A stretch of DNA of 64,000 nt, from contig OZ251994.1 in the NCBI GenBank assembly GCA_965246925.1, positions 3,720,001 to 3,784,000 of the forward strand. The letters run 5' to 3'. This DNA comes from JANPPS01 sp965246925 (GTDB taxonomy: Bacteria > Pseudomonadota > Alphaproteobacteria > Acetobacterales > Acetobacteraceae). Positions 16,405 to 27,104 of the stretch are shown here, in pieces (position 1 is the first letter of the stretch; every line of letters begins with the position of its first letter). The position numbers were made by a program, and so were the translations under genes. The notes under the pieces were generated by a model. It saw only the letters and a list, made by a program, of their open reading frames with translations, was not told the DNA's origin and did not search any database.

Positions 16405-18481
16405 CTTCTGCTGGCCTCCCTTTCAGAGAATCCCTGATCTGGTCGCCCAGCATGTCCAAGGCTGCCAAAGCATCCTCGTTGTCATCTGCTCCCGGATTTC
16501 TGCGGCTACCGGATGTGATTCCAAGATGTTCGTTGACGGCTTTGCTGAGCAATTTCGTGACCGCCGCGCGATTGCTTTGCCCGGCTACACGCTTGTCGAT
16601 CTTTCCCACCTCGCGGCCATTGAGCGACAGGCCCAGTTCTTTCAGGATTCGTGCGACGACCGAACCCGTGCGCTGAGCCAGACGCTTTCTGGCCTGCACG
16701 CGCCTGGCCTGCGGCTGAACCGGCAGTGACGAAGTATCGGAGACGGTGCCGGCCGCCTGTTTCTGGCGAAGCGTTTCCCTGAGCTGTTCCTTCGTAACAC
16801 CCAGATCGCGAACACGCAGGCCGGCACCCACCTCGTGGTTGAGCATCTCGTCAAGAACGCGGTCGTCGTCGGGGTCAAGGAATGAGCGGTTGATGAAGGA
16901 GCCGATGATCTCGCTGTCAACAAGCATACCCACATCGAAGCGGCGCGGCTCACCGTTGCCTTCCTCTCCGCTGTCGTCCCCGGCAATCAACCACTGTTTG
17001 ATCATCGCTTGATCGTCCAAATCGATCTCGCGGAAATCGTCCCAATGGGCGTCGGTGTTCAGGCCGACATGGGAAACGATGTAGGCATGGTTATCCGGGT
17101 GGTCGGCTTGAGCCTCGTGCACCACCCGCATGACGCGGCCGACGAACTGGATGTAAGGGGACAAACTGGCAAAGGGGCGGAAGATTGCCGCCACGCTCAG
17201 CGGAGGATGGTCGAATCCTTCGCCCAGCATCTGCACCTGCACGATGCAATCGAGCTTGCCGCTGCGAAGGTCGGCAATGATGCCGTCCTTCTTTTCGTCA
17301 TCCATCTCGCTGTAGATCTCGTGCGCCTTGAGCTTCCGTTCCTCATATAGCGCGCGGATTTGGCGGGCGTGATCGACGGAGCAGGCGACCGCGATAAGCT
17401 GGTGCCTGAATCCGGTGCGGTGCCGCAGTTCTTCTAGATATTTTATGCTCGCATCGACAATATGCCGGTTGCATTCGGGAGCTAAGGCGACGCCACGGCG
17501 GAACCAGGCTTGCTCCCTCAGCTTCATCACCTCGTCGAGCGTGTGGCGTCTGATATCGTCGCGAAAAGTGAAAGAGATTTCCGACGGCGCGACGTTTCGC
17601 GAGTGAATCTGCTTGATGTACCCCTTCACCATGGCCCTGGTGAACGGGTATTTGTAGATGACCTTGCCGACCGGCCGCGAGCCGTCGCTGCGGAATGGCG
17701 TCGCTGTGAGGCTGATGACCTTCGCATGCGGGAATCGCTCGAACACCTTGGCCCAACTGGGGGCAACGTTATGGTGGCCTTCGTCCACCATGATCATATC
17801 GAAGTAGGTCGGCGGAAACTGCGGCAGCCAGCGATTAGCAGAGCTGGCAAGCTGGTGAATGTTTGTCACCACAAATTGGCTGGCGTTGCAGTCGTGCAGA
17901 TTGGCATCGACGCCATCAAGCACCGCGCGGTACGGCCCGGCCGAAAAATCGTGGATGACGCCGGTGCGTTGCCAGAAGTTCTTGGGGTCGCTGACATCGA
18001 GGGCATCGGCCACCCCTTTGCGTATCGTGAGGTTCGGCGTGATGACGAGCGCACGCCCTTTGGCGATGCCGAAGGGAAGGGTGGCGATCACGCCGGTTTT
18101 GCCACAGCCGACCGGGATTTGCAGGATGACCGGTTCGTTCGAGATTTCGAAGTGCTGGCGCACTGCTCGATGCGCCCCTTGCTGCGGTTCGCGAATTTTA
18201 GCGTTGGCCTCAATGTCGGCGATGATCGTCTGAAAGAGATGATCGGGCTGCTCCGCCGCCATCTCGGCCCGCTGGTATTCGAGCCGGAAGGATTCGAGGT
18301 CTGGACGGCGATAAAAGCGGTACCCGCTGCCTGAACGTCTTACGGGTTTTAGATGACCGGACTTGTCCCAGCGGCGCAAGGTATCTTTGGATACGCCGAT
18401 ATAGTCGGCCGCTTCGGCCAAAGTCAGAAAGTCGGGCGCCTTATTGGGTAACATGGGGCAACCATATGCAAATGTCGTCAC
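16397..18481 (-). CDS. SF2 helicase with an N-terminal MerR/excisionase-type HTH
   Basis: 694 residues, or 685 if the ATG at 18454 is used; the HTH begins just after that. Residues 19-47 form a helix-turn-helix of the excisionase/MerR type (LTLAEAADYIGVSKDTLRRW). A restriction-type SF2 helicase core follows: Walker A PVGCGKTG (123-130), motif II MVDEGHH (231-237), SLTATPF (257-263), QMLGEGFDHP, and motif VI QFVGRVMRV (445-453). The C-terminal 200 residues are basic and low in similarity to anything I know. The protein couples sequence recognition to ATP-driven DNA translocation. It heads a three-gene unit with the overlapping small Cys/His gene and the trypsin-like gene, a composition seen in antiphage loci. 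No methylase or classical nuclease is nearby. Confidence 0.85.
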   Translation of the reverse strand: MTTFAYGCPMLPNKAPDFLTLAEAADYIGVSKDTLRRWDKSGHLKPVRRSGSGYRFYRRPDLESFRLEYQRAEMAAEQPDHLFQTIIADIEANAKIREPQQGAHRAVRQHFEISNEPVILQIPVGCGKTGVIATLPFGIAKGRALVITPNLTIRKGVADALDVSDPKNFWQRTGVIHDFSAGPYRAVLDGVDANLHDCNASQFVVTNIHQLASSANRWLPQFPPTYFDMIMVDEGHHNVAPSWAKVFERFPHAKVISLTATPFRSDGSRPVGKVIYKYPFTRAMVKGYIKQIHSRNVAPSEISFTFRDDIRRHTLDEVMKLREQAWFRRGVALAPECNRHIVDASIKYLEELRHRTGFRHQLIAVACSVDHARQIRALYEERKLKAHEIYSEMDDEKKDGIIADLRSGKLDCIVQVQMLGEGFDHPPLSVAAIFRPFASLSPYIQFVGRVMRVVHEAQADHPDNHAYIVSHVGLNTDAHWDDFREIDLDDQAMIKQWLIAGDDSGEEGNGEPRRFDVGMLVDSEIIGSFINRSFLDPDDDRVLDEMLNHEVGAGLRVRDLGVTKEQLRETLRQKQAAGTVSDTSSLPVQPQARRVQARKRLAQRTGSVVARILKELGLSLNGREVGKIDKRVAGQSNRAAVTKLLSKAVNEHLGITSGSRRNPGADDNEDALAALDMLGDQIRDSLKGRPAEDA

Positions 18482-18851
18482 GACGAGTCAAGGCTGTTTC
18501 TCGGCACCAGACGCTAGTGCAACATGAAAGATGTTACGTGGCGTGTGTTGGTGTAGCCGATGCTGCGGTCAACAGTGTCCGCTTTCGGAAATAACCGAGG
18601 GCCGCTGAACGTCCGGGATGAGGCGCCTAGCGGCCTTAATCCGCTAGTGCCGAACGTCCGCTTCTGAGAACGGCCGAAATGCTGCTCAACGACCGACATG
18701 AAGTCGACAGCAACGGCCGCGCTTGGCTAAAATACAATTCCAGTTCCCCTGCCGCCAGCCCCCCAAACGCCCCCACCCCAGGCAAGCGCCGACCGATCAT
18801 GGAACCGCCCCAACGATCCTCAAACCCAGCAATCCACCCTGAACCCGTCAC
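18482..18851. other. Intergenic right edge of the helicase island
   Basis: No gene supported. The helicase promoter must lie near 18490-18540. Two copies of a short motif occur, TGTCCGCTTTCGG at 18576-18588 and AACGTCCGCTTCTG at 18653-18666, with GGGCCGCTGAACGTCCGGG between them. A minus-strand frame at 18514-18699 reads across these and is not a convincing protein. Confidence 0.5.
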
Positions 18852-19290
18852 ATGACCCCCAACAAGGAATGTTCCTACCTCCCTCCAATGCACACCCCCA
18901 TCCCCCCCCTCACCCCCCCAGACGACGAAGCCTACTACCGCGCCGTCGTGTATGACCTCGTGAACCGCGGCGCAGACCTCGCCAGGCTGGTGCACGAGCG
19001 CGCGGCCGAACAGCCCGAAATCGGCCATACCATCGCCTTCGACCGCATCGCCCGTACCATCCGCCGCATCAACGCGCGCCCGCACCATCGCCTCCAACCC
19101 ACCCAAGCGCCGCGCCGAACGCACGCAAGCTCGTTAGACGATCATTCGCGGCGTGGAAGACGCGATCGAGGCCAGGCGGCGCCCCCGGCCGAGACCGGGA
19201 TCATCCACCAGGAACTTCACCGACGCCTCGATGACGCCGCGGTCGAGCGCGATCTCCGTTCCGACCCAGCCCGTCACGGCACCAGCCACT
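18852..19290 (+). pseudogene. Multiply frameshifted remnant of a conserved hypothetical gene
   Basis: Protein-like text jumps between all three plus-strand frames. It starts with DDEAYYRAVVYDLVNRGADLARLVHERAAEQ and FDRIARTIRR (to about 19068). It continues in the next frame as TRARTIASNPPKRRAERTQARKLVRR, in another as IIRGVEDAIEARR (about 19141-19180), and finally as ETGIIHQELHRRLDDAAVERDL in the original frame. Joined, these make one coherent helical protein of the kind often met near transposons in this order. At least three indels are needed, so the gene is dead. Its end overlaps the 3' end of the convergent PNPOx gene. The function of the intact family is unknown to me. Confidence 0.65.
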
Positions 19291-19837
19291 CCTGAACCGC
19301 ATCTGCCCCGGTCCAGGCGAAGCGCGCCCGGCGATGCCCCTCCCGCGCCAGATGCAGCCACTCCAGCCCGGCCATCGCGATCCGGACCACCGCAAAATGA
19401 CCGAACGCAGCCGCCTCGTCCCCGCTCACGACCAACGCCGGATCGGGCACGGCCCGGCCCGGCTCACCCAACACACGATACGATGCCCGGGCACCAGCAT
19501 GCAGGCGCGCCCACTCCGCCCGTGCCATGTCATCCCCGGTCAACACCGCGGCAACACCGTCCACCCGCACCTGCACCTGCGCCCCGGCATCCCAGAACAG
19601 CAACGCCACCGCCGGGTTACCAGCCAGCGCCACGATCTTCGCCGCCCGCACGTCGCTATGCACCGTCAACACCCGAGCCGCCGGGTCGAACGCGCGCAGC
19701 ACCACGGTGCGCAGCTGCGGCCGCCCGTCCGCCCCCACCGTGCCCAGCGCCGGCGTCCGATACGGCGAGCGGCGGTCCGCCACCCCGCGTGAGATCAAGC
19801 GGAACGCGTCCTGGCGAATGGCATCCAAATCCGGCAT
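19274..19837 (-). CDS. Pyridoxamine 5'-phosphate oxidase-fold flavoprotein
   Basis: 187 residues with the split-barrel FMN-binding fold. DRRSPYRTPALGTVGADGRPQLRTVVLRAFDPAARVLTVHSDVRAAKI is the N-terminal FMN-contact region, followed by NPAVALLFWDAGAQVQVRVDG and a C-terminal WLHLAREGHRRARFAW. This matches the Alr4036/PNPOx-like group rather than true PdxH. It may be a flavin-dependent reductase of unknown substrate. Monocistronic, divergent from glcB with 105 nt between. Confidence 0.85.
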   Translation of the reverse strand: MPDLDAIRQDAFRLISRGVADRRSPYRTPALGTVGADGRPQLRTVVLRAFDPAARVLTVHSDVRAAKIVALAGNPAVALLFWDAGAQVQVRVDGVAAVLTGDDMARAEWARLHAGARASYRVLGEPGRAVPDPALVVSGDEAAAFGHFAVVRIAMAGLEWLHLAREGHRRARFAWTGADAVQEWLVP

Positions 19838-19942
19838 GCCCCCACGTTAGCGTGCAATGCAGCATTTGCGAGGCCTGGCCCCTCGACAGAACGCGCGCCC
19901 CGCCCAATAAGGGCGCAGCATTACGGAAATGAGGCTCTTTGA

Positions 19943-22102
19943 ATGGACCGGATCGAGGCGGCGGGCCTGCAGGTTGCGCGCGAACTTCATGCCTTCGTGA
20001 CCGAGGCCCTGCCCGGCACCGGCGTCAGCGCGGACGGGTTCTGGTCCGGCTTCGCCGACATGGTCCGCAGCCTCAGCCCCCGCAATGCCGCCCTTCTCGC
20101 CGAGCGGGAGGCCATGCAGGCGCAGATCGACGCGTGGCACCAGGCCCAAGGCCCGTCCGCGCACGATGCCGAAGCCTATGCCGACTTCTTACGCAGCATC
20201 GGCTACCTCCTGCCCGAACTCCCGGCCTTCCAGGTCGAGACCGCCAACGTGGACCCCGAGATCGCCTCGATCGCCGGGCCGCAGCTAGTGGTGCCGGTCA
20301 TGAACGCCCGCTATGCGCTGAACGCCGCCAACGCCCGCTGGGGCAGCCTGTATGACGCGCTCTATGGCACCGACGCCCTGCCCGATACCGGCGGCGCCGG
20401 ACGCGGACCCGGCTACAACAAGGTGCGCGGGGACGCCGTCGTCGCGCGCGCCCGCCAAGTCCTGGACCTCGCCGCCCCGCTGACCGAGGGTTCGCACGCC
20501 GACGCGACCGGCTACGCGGTGGAGGCCGGTCAGCTCGAGATTACCCTCGCCGGCGGCGGCCATACCGGCCTCGCCACCCCCGCCAAGTTCGCCGGCTATA
20601 CCGGTGAGCCCGGCGCCCCCACCGCCGTCCTGCTCAAGAACCACGGCCTCCATCTCGAAATCCGTATCGACCGCGGCCACAGCATCGGCGCCACCGACCC
20701 GGCGGGCATCGCCGATATCATCCTGGAATCCGCCATCAGCACGATCCAGGACTGCGAGGACAGCGTCGCCGCCGTGGACGCCGCCGACAAGGTGGACGTG
20801 TACCGCAACTGGCTCGGCCTTATGACCGGCACGCTCGGTGCCGAACTGGAAAAGGCAGGCCGGACCGTGACCCGGCGCCTCAACCCCGACCGGCTCTATA
20901 CCGCGCCGGACGGCACCACCCTGACCCTGCCGGGCCGCAGCCTCATGCTCATCCGCAACGTCGGCCACCACATGATGACCGACGCGGTACTCACGGCCGA
21001 GGGCGCCGAGATCCACGAAGGCATGCTGGACGCCGCCATTACCTCGCTGATCGCCGTGCACGACCTCCGCAGCGACGGCCCCATCCGCAACAGCCGGACC
21101 GGCTCCGTCTATATCGTGAAGCCCAAGATGCACGGCCCGTCCGAGGTCGCGTTCACCAACGACATGTTCGCCCATGTCGAGGACATCCTGGGGCTCGAGC
21201 GCTTCACCCTCAAGATGGGCATCATGGACGAGGAGCGGCGCACCAGCGCCAACCTCGCCGCCTGTATCCACGCCGCCCGCAACCGCGTGGCCTTCATCAA
21301 CACCGGGTTCCTCGACCGCACCGGTGACGAGATCCATACCGCGATGGAGGCCGGCGCCATGATCCGCAAGGCGGACATGAAGGGCACCGCCTGGATCAAG
21401 GCGTACGAGGACCGCAACGTCGACATCGGCCTCGCCTGCGGCCTGCGCGGCCACGCCCAGATCGGCAAGGGCATGTGGGCCGCCCCGGACCGCATGGCGG
21501 AGATGCTCGAGCAGAAGATCGGCCACCCCCGCGCCGGCGCCAACACCGCCTGGGTCCCCTCCCCCACCGCCGCCACGCTGCACGCGCTGCACTATCACCA
21601 GGTGGACGTGGCCGCCCGGCAGGCGGAACTCGCCGGCCACCCCCGCGGCACCCTGGCCGACCTGCTGACGATCCCCGTCGCCGACCGTCCGAACTGGGCC
21701 CCGGACGACGTACAGCAGGAGCTGGACAACAACGCCCAGGGCATCCTCGGCTACGTCGTCCGCTGGATCGACCAGGGCGTCGGATGTTCCAAGGTGCCGG
21801 ACGTGCACGACGTGGGCCTCATGGAGGACCGCGCCACGCTCCGCATCTCCGCCCAGCACATGGCCAACTGGCTGCATCACGGCGTAGTGACGGAGCAGCA
21901 GGTGCGCGACACCATGGCCCGCATGGCCGGCGTGGTGGACCGGCAGAACGCCAATGATGCCGCCTACACCCCCATGACCGGCCACGAGCAAGGCCCGGCG
22001 TTCCAAGCCGCCTGCGACCTGGTGTTCCGCGGCCGTGAACAGCCCAACGGCTACACCGAATTCATCCTCCACGCCCGACGGCGGGAGGCTAAAGCCGCTT
22101 AG
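19943..22102 (+). CDS. glcB: Malate synthase G
   Basis: 719 residues, the normal length of isoform G. It condenses glyoxylate with acetyl-CoA to malate. Typical segments include NARYALNAANARWGSLYDALYGTDA, IQDCEDSVAAVDAADKV (acidic active-site region), KPKMHGPSEVAFT, the catalytic loop MGIMDEERRTSANL, and the C-terminal GCSKVPDVHDVGLMEDRATLRISAQH. No isocitrate lyase is in the window, so it may serve glycolate/glyoxylate use or a glyoxylate shunt encoded elsewhere. It is followed by atpD after 122 nt. Confidence 0.97.
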   Translation: MDRIEAAGLQVARELHAFVTEALPGTGVSADGFWSGFADMVRSLSPRNAALLAEREAMQAQIDAWHQAQGPSAHDAEAYADFLRSIGYLLPELPAFQVETANVDPEIASIAGPQLVVPVMNARYALNAANARWGSLYDALYGTDALPDTGGAGRGPGYNKVRGDAVVARARQVLDLAAPLTEGSHADATGYAVEAGQLEITLAGGGHTGLATPAKFAGYTGEPGAPTAVLLKNHGLHLEIRIDRGHSIGATDPAGIADIILESAISTIQDCEDSVAAVDAADKVDVYRNWLGLMTGTLGAELEKAGRTVTRRLNPDRLYTAPDGTTLTLPGRSLMLIRNVGHHMMTDAVLTAEGAEIHEGMLDAAITSLIAVHDLRSDGPIRNSRTGSVYIVKPKMHGPSEVAFTNDMFAHVEDILGLERFTLKMGIMDEERRTSANLAACIHAARNRVAFINTGFLDRTGDEIHTAMEAGAMIRKADMKGTAWIKAYEDRNVDIGLACGLRGHAQIGKGMWAAPDRMAEMLEQKIGHPRAGANTAWVPSPTAATLHALHYHQVDVAARQAELAGHPRGTLADLLTIPVADRPNWAPDDVQQELDNNAQGILGYVVRWIDQGVGCSKVPDVHDVGLMEDRATLRISAQHMANWLHHGVVTEQQVRDTMARMAGVVDRQNANDAAYTPMTGHEQGPAFQAACDLVFRGREQPNGYTEFILHARRREAKAA

Positions 22103-22224
22103 GCCGTGTGGCCAAGCAGCTTACCCGTGATTGACGGGTGGCACGCACGGCCCAACCATCGTATGGAACGCTCCGCTCCGGGCTGCTATACGCCGGGCAT
22201 CGATATCGAGAAGGACAGGGACCA

Positions 22225-23655
<1,431 letters not shown>

Positions 23656-23656
23656 T

Positions 23657-24064
23657 ATGCCGACGCAGCTGGAAATCGTAAGCCCGGACAAGCTGCTGCT
23701 GTCACAGCCGGTCGATATGGCCGTGATCCCGGCGGCCGAGGGCGATATGGGCGTGATGCCGGGTCACGCGCCGATGATCGTGCTGCTACAGGGCGGCACG
23801 ATCGTCCTGCATGAGGGCGGCAAGCCCACCGCCCGCCTGTATGTAAGCGGCGGCTTCGCTGAGATTACCGGTGAACGCTGCACGGTGCTGGCGGACGAGG
23901 CCATCCCGGTGGCCGAAGTCTCGCGGTCTCAGGCCCAGTCCCGCCTGGCCGAAGCCGAAGCCGCCTACGCCGCCGCAGACAAGACCGACATTCCTGCGCT
24001 GGACAGCCTAATGTCCCGCATGCAATCCGCCCGCGCCATGATCACGGCCGCAGAGGCCGCTTGA
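23657..24064 (+). CDS. atpC: F1Fo ATP synthase subunit epsilon
   Basis: 135 residues starting one nt after atpD. It has the N-terminal beta-sandwich (LEIVSPDKLLLSQPVDMAVIPAAEGDMGVMPGHAPMIVLLQGG) and a helical C-terminus (SRSQAQSRLAEAEAAYAAADK). It couples rotation and inhibits ATP hydrolysis. A REP-like hairpin directly follows the stop and could serve as terminator. Confidence 0.95.
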   Translation: MPTQLEIVSPDKLLLSQPVDMAVIPAAEGDMGVMPGHAPMIVLLQGGTIVLHEGGKPTARLYVSGGFAEITGERCTVLADEAIPVAEVSRSQAQSRLAEAEAAYAAADKTDIPALDSLMSRMQSARAMITAAEAA

Positions 24065-24067
24065 AAC

Positions 24068-24095
24068 CCTCTCCCTTCGGGAGAGGGCCGGGGTG
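24068..24095. repeat. REP-like palindrome, copy 3
   Basis: A perfect 9-bp stem CCCTCTCCC / GGGAGAGGG with a TTC loop, followed by CCGGGGTGGCGG. It starts 4 nt after the atpC stop, in a terminator-like position but without a T-run. Confidence 0.85.
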
Positions 24096-24178
24096 GCGGA
24101 AGCGGCAGGCGCACGATGTGAAGGGGAACCCGGGCGCGAAGAAACCGTTCCGTCCTGGGCCGTTAGAGACAAGGACGC

Positions 24179-25015
24179 ATGAAGCACTGGCAATTGGACG
24201 ACGTCGCTTGGGGGCGTTTCAATCCGTCCCACGTGGACCCAGACATCGTTCCATTGGTCAAATCCGCCGCCATGGTCGAAAAGAACGGCGTCGATTACTC
24301 CGTCTATCTCAGCCGCGTCTTCCACGACGACCCTGACTTCAAGCAAGCCGCCGAAAACTGGTCCGTCGAGGAGGTCCAGCACGGCGACGCGCTCGGCCGC
24401 TGGGCCACGCTCGCCGACCCCGGCTGGGATTTCGACGCCGCATTCCATCGCTATCGCGAAGGCTACAAAATCCCGCTCGACATCGACAGCTCCATCCGCG
24501 GCTCCCGTTCCGGCGAGTTGATCGCCCGCTGCATCGTGGAAACCGGCACCAGCAGCTACTACACCGCGCTTGCCGAAGCGGCGCAGGAGCCGGTGCTGGC
24601 CGAGATCTGCCGCCTGATCGCCGCCGACGAATACCGCCACTTCAAGCTGTTCTACGATCACCTGAAACGCTACCTGGCCCGCGAAGACCTCAGCGTCCTC
24701 ACCCGCCTCCGCATCGCCGCGGGCCGCGTGACGGAGACGGAAGATGACGAGCTGGCCTACGCCTACCATTGTGGCAACGAACCGCCGGGCACCCCGTACG
24801 ACCACGAACGCTGCACCGCCGCCTACATGGGCCGCGCGATGAGCTTCTACCGCTATCGGCATATCGAGCGCGGCATGGGCATGATGCTGAAGGCCGTCGG
24901 CCTCCCCCCGCGCGGCAAACTATCCGGCATGGGCGCCGCGCTGGCTTGGCGTCTATTGCAGCGGCGGCAGCGGAAGTTCGCAGGTGAGATGGTGGAGTTC
25001 GCCGCGGCGGCTTAG
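24179..25015 (+). CDS. Ferritin-like di-iron protein
   Basis: 278 residues, mainly helical, with two ExxH-type metal motifs of the ferritin-like superfamily: WSVEEVQHGDAL (about residue 61-72) and the IAADEYRHFKLFYDH region (about 143-157). GELIARCIVETGTSSYYTALAEAA supplies another helix Glu. The spacing resembles acyl-ACP desaturase-like and rubrerythrin-like oxidoreductases. The substrate is unknown. It stands alone after the atpC REP element, with 114 nt upstream. Confidence 0.75.
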   Translation: MKHWQLDDVAWGRFNPSHVDPDIVPLVKSAAMVEKNGVDYSVYLSRVFHDDPDFKQAAENWSVEEVQHGDALGRWATLADPGWDFDAAFHRYREGYKIPLDIDSSIRGSRSGELIARCIVETGTSSYYTALAEAAQEPVLAEICRLIAADEYRHFKLFYDHLKRYLAREDLSVLTRLRIAAGRVTETEDDELAYAYHCGNEPPGTPYDHERCTAAYMGRAMSFYRYRHIERGMGMMLKAVGLPPRGKLSGMGAALAWRLLQRRQRKFAGEMVEFAAAA

Positions 25016-25163
25016 ACTTCGGCGTTCAGCGGGTTCAGCTGTGAGCGCAAATTGCGCCCTCTTCCACCGAATACCGCATGCATGCATGCCCGACCACATG
25101 ATGGTGTAGGGGCCAGGCTGAAGTTCACCCGGCATTGCTGCAGGGTGAACTCCAACGATTTGA

Positions 25164-26099
25164 CTAACGCGCCGAGGTCCAGCCCTTATACTCGCCCACG
25201 TTCTCCCGCGTTACCAGCACGGACGGCAGCAGCGTCACCGTCTGCTCCGGCTTCTGCCCGGCCAGCAGACCGGCGCCCAGCTGCACCGCGCGGCGGGCCA
25301 TGAAGAACGGATCCTGGCTCGATGACGCAGCGATCTGCTTCAGGTTCTCGTCCTTCAACGCGCTCTCGATATCCGGCGCCCCGTCGACCGAGGTGATGAC
25401 GAAGCTGGTGCGGTTCACTTGCTTCGCCGCCAGCGCCGTGCCGATCGCCTGCGGATCGTTGATCGCGAAGATCCCGTCCACCTTGTCGAACCGCGTCAGC
25501 AAGGACTGCGCCACCGCCAGGCCACCGTCGCGTGAGCCCTTGGCGTCCTGATCGCTGCTCAGCAGCGTGATGCCCGGCGCCTTCGCGATCACCGCCTTGC
25601 AGCCGTTGACCCGGTCCACCACGGCCGAAACCTGCGGCCCGTTCTCGATGATGACGTTGCCCTTCCCGCCCAGCTTGTCGATCATGTACTGGCAGCTGAT
25701 CTCGCCCGCCTGCACGTTATTGGTCGTGACCGTCGCATCCGCGGCCTCGGCGAACGTATCAACCGCCACCACGATGATGCCCGCCGCCTGCGCCTTCTTG
25801 ATCGCCGGGCCCACGGCCTTGGCGTCCGCCGGGTTCAGCAGGATCATGTCCACCCCGGCGGCGATGAAGTTGTCGATCTGGGTAAATTGCTTGCCAATGT
25901 CATAGTCGAAGCCGAGCGTCTGCACCTTCACCGCCGGGTTGACCTTCTGCGCCTCGACCGTGGCGCCCTTGGCCAACGCCTGGAAGAACGGGTTGCCGAG
26001 TGAGCCCAGCGAGATGCCGATCGACTTCAGCTCCTTGGCCGAAGCCGCGCCCGCCAGCATGCAGAGTGCAGTTCCAGCGAGCATTATATTCTTGATCAA
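25164..26099 (-). CDS. Sugar-type ABC transporter periplasmic binding protein
   Basis: 311 residues with a Sec signal peptide (NIMLAGTALCMLAGAASA-KE). It has the RbsB-like two-lobed fold: ISLGSLGNPFFQALAKGATVEAQK, GVDMILLNPADAKAVGPAIKKAQAAGI and GGLAVAQSLLTRFDKVDGIFAINDPQAIG. It captures a pentose, hexose or polyol in the periplasm for the permease and ATPase encoded just upstream. The exact sugar cannot be read. It is the last gene of the three-gene operon, 18 nt after the permease. Confidence 0.92.
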   Translation of the reverse strand: MIKNIMLAGTALCMLAGAASAKELKSIGISLGSLGNPFFQALAKGATVEAQKVNPAVKVQTLGFDYDIGKQFTQIDNFIAAGVDMILLNPADAKAVGPAIKKAQAAGIIVVAVDTFAEAADATVTTNNVQAGEISCQYMIDKLGGKGNVIIENGPQVSAVVDRVNGCKAVIAKAPGITLLSSDQDAKGSRDGGLAVAQSLLTRFDKVDGIFAINDPQAIGTALAAKQVNRTSFVITSVDGAPDIESALKDENLKQIAASSSQDPFFMARRAVQLGAGLLAGQKPEQTVTLLPSVLVTRENVGEYKGWTSAR

Positions 26100-26117
26100 A
26101 GTTTTTCCCCCTAAAAT

Positions 26118-27104
26118 TCAAGTCCGGGCCGAGCCGCTCAGCCGGTAGCGGTCTAGCGCAACCGCCCCGATGATCACTGCACCCTTGATGATATACTGCC
26201 AGACGTCGGACACGCCCAACAGCACCAATCCGTTCGTCAGCACCGCAATGATCAGCGCACCGATCAGCGTGCCCCAGATACTGCCGATTCCACCGACGAA
26301 GCTCGTGCCACCCAGGATCACCGCGGCGATCGCGTCCAGCTCGTACGATTGCCCCAGCTGCAGCCCGTTGGCCGCATACAGCCGCGCCGCCTGCATCACC
26401 CCGCCGACGCCGGACAGGAAGCCCGACGCGCCATACACGAACAGCAGCACGCCCCAGACCTTGATCCCCGACAGCCGGGCCGCGGCCTCGTTCCCGCCCA
26501 CGGCATAGATGTGCACGCCCAGCACCGTCCGCCGGAGGATCAGCCAGGACGCCAGAATCACCAGGAACGCGATCACCACCAGCCACGGCACCGAGACCGG
26601 GCCCAGCGCCAACGATCCGTTGCCGATAAACGCGAATGATAGGGAAGGGTTGAACACCGTCGTGTCGTTGCCCAGCAGCCGCGCCAATCCCCGCACGGCG
26701 GTCAGCGATCCCAGCGTCACGATGAACGGCGGCAACCGCATGAACGCGATCAACGCCCCGTTCGCCAGGCCAATGGCGGTTCCGGCCAGCATCGCCGCGG
26801 GGATCCCCAGGCTGCCGAACTGCACCGAGATCAGCAGCCCCACCATGGCCGCGGCCGCCAGGATCGAGCCCACGGACAAATCGATGCCGCCCGTCAGGAT
26901 CACGAACGTCATGCCCGCGCCCAGCACCGCGTTCACCGAGGCCTGCTGCGCCACGATCGAGATATTCTGTAACGTCAGGAACCGGCTCGAGCCTTCCTGA
27001 TACACGCCTAGGAAATAAATCAGCGCTCCCAGAATAATCAACACCGGCAGCATGCCGACGGAGCTGAAGATCGCCCGCGCCCGGGCGCTCGATGTGGCGC
27101 TCAT
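26118..27104 (-). CDS. Sugar-type ABC transporter permease (RbsC family)
   Basis: 328 residues, about nine to ten hydrophobic helices, with the family stretch NISIVAQQASVNAVLGAGMTFVILTGGIDLSVGS near residues 48-80 and SYELDAIAAVILGGTSFVGG plus GSIWGTLIGALII in the second half. Inner-membrane channel of the uptake system. Its ATG overlaps the ATPase stop (ATGA), so the two are translated together. Confidence 0.93.
   Translation of the reverse strand: MSATSSARARAIFSSVGMLPVLIILGALIYFLGVYQEGSSRFLTLQNISIVAQQASVNAVLGAGMTFVILTGGIDLSVGSILAAAAMVGLLISVQFGSLGIPAAMLAGTAIGLANGALIAFMRLPPFIVTLGSLTAVRGLARLLGNDTTVFNPSLSFAFIGNGSLALGPVSVPWLVVIAFLVILASWLILRRTVLGVHIYAVGGNEAAARLSGIKVWGVLLFVYGASGFLSGVGGVMQAARLYAANGLQLGQSYELDAIAAVILGGTSFVGGIGSIWGTLIGALIIAVLTNGLVLLGVSDVWQYIIKGAVIIGAVALDRYRLSGSART

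Noticed and set aside
18514..18699. Minus-strand 61-codon open frame at the island edge
   Set aside because: It overlaps the repeated GTCCGCTT motif region and reads like non-coding repeat translation; no ribosome site or family resemblance.
20285..22072. 595-codon minus-strand open frame opposite malate synthase
   Set aside because: Antisense shadow of glcB: Gly/Val/His-rich with no start signal or known motif.
24068..24095. Intrinsic terminator after atpC
   Set aside because: The hairpin is perfect but it lacks a T-run and matches the dispersed REP-like family, so I list it as a repeat.
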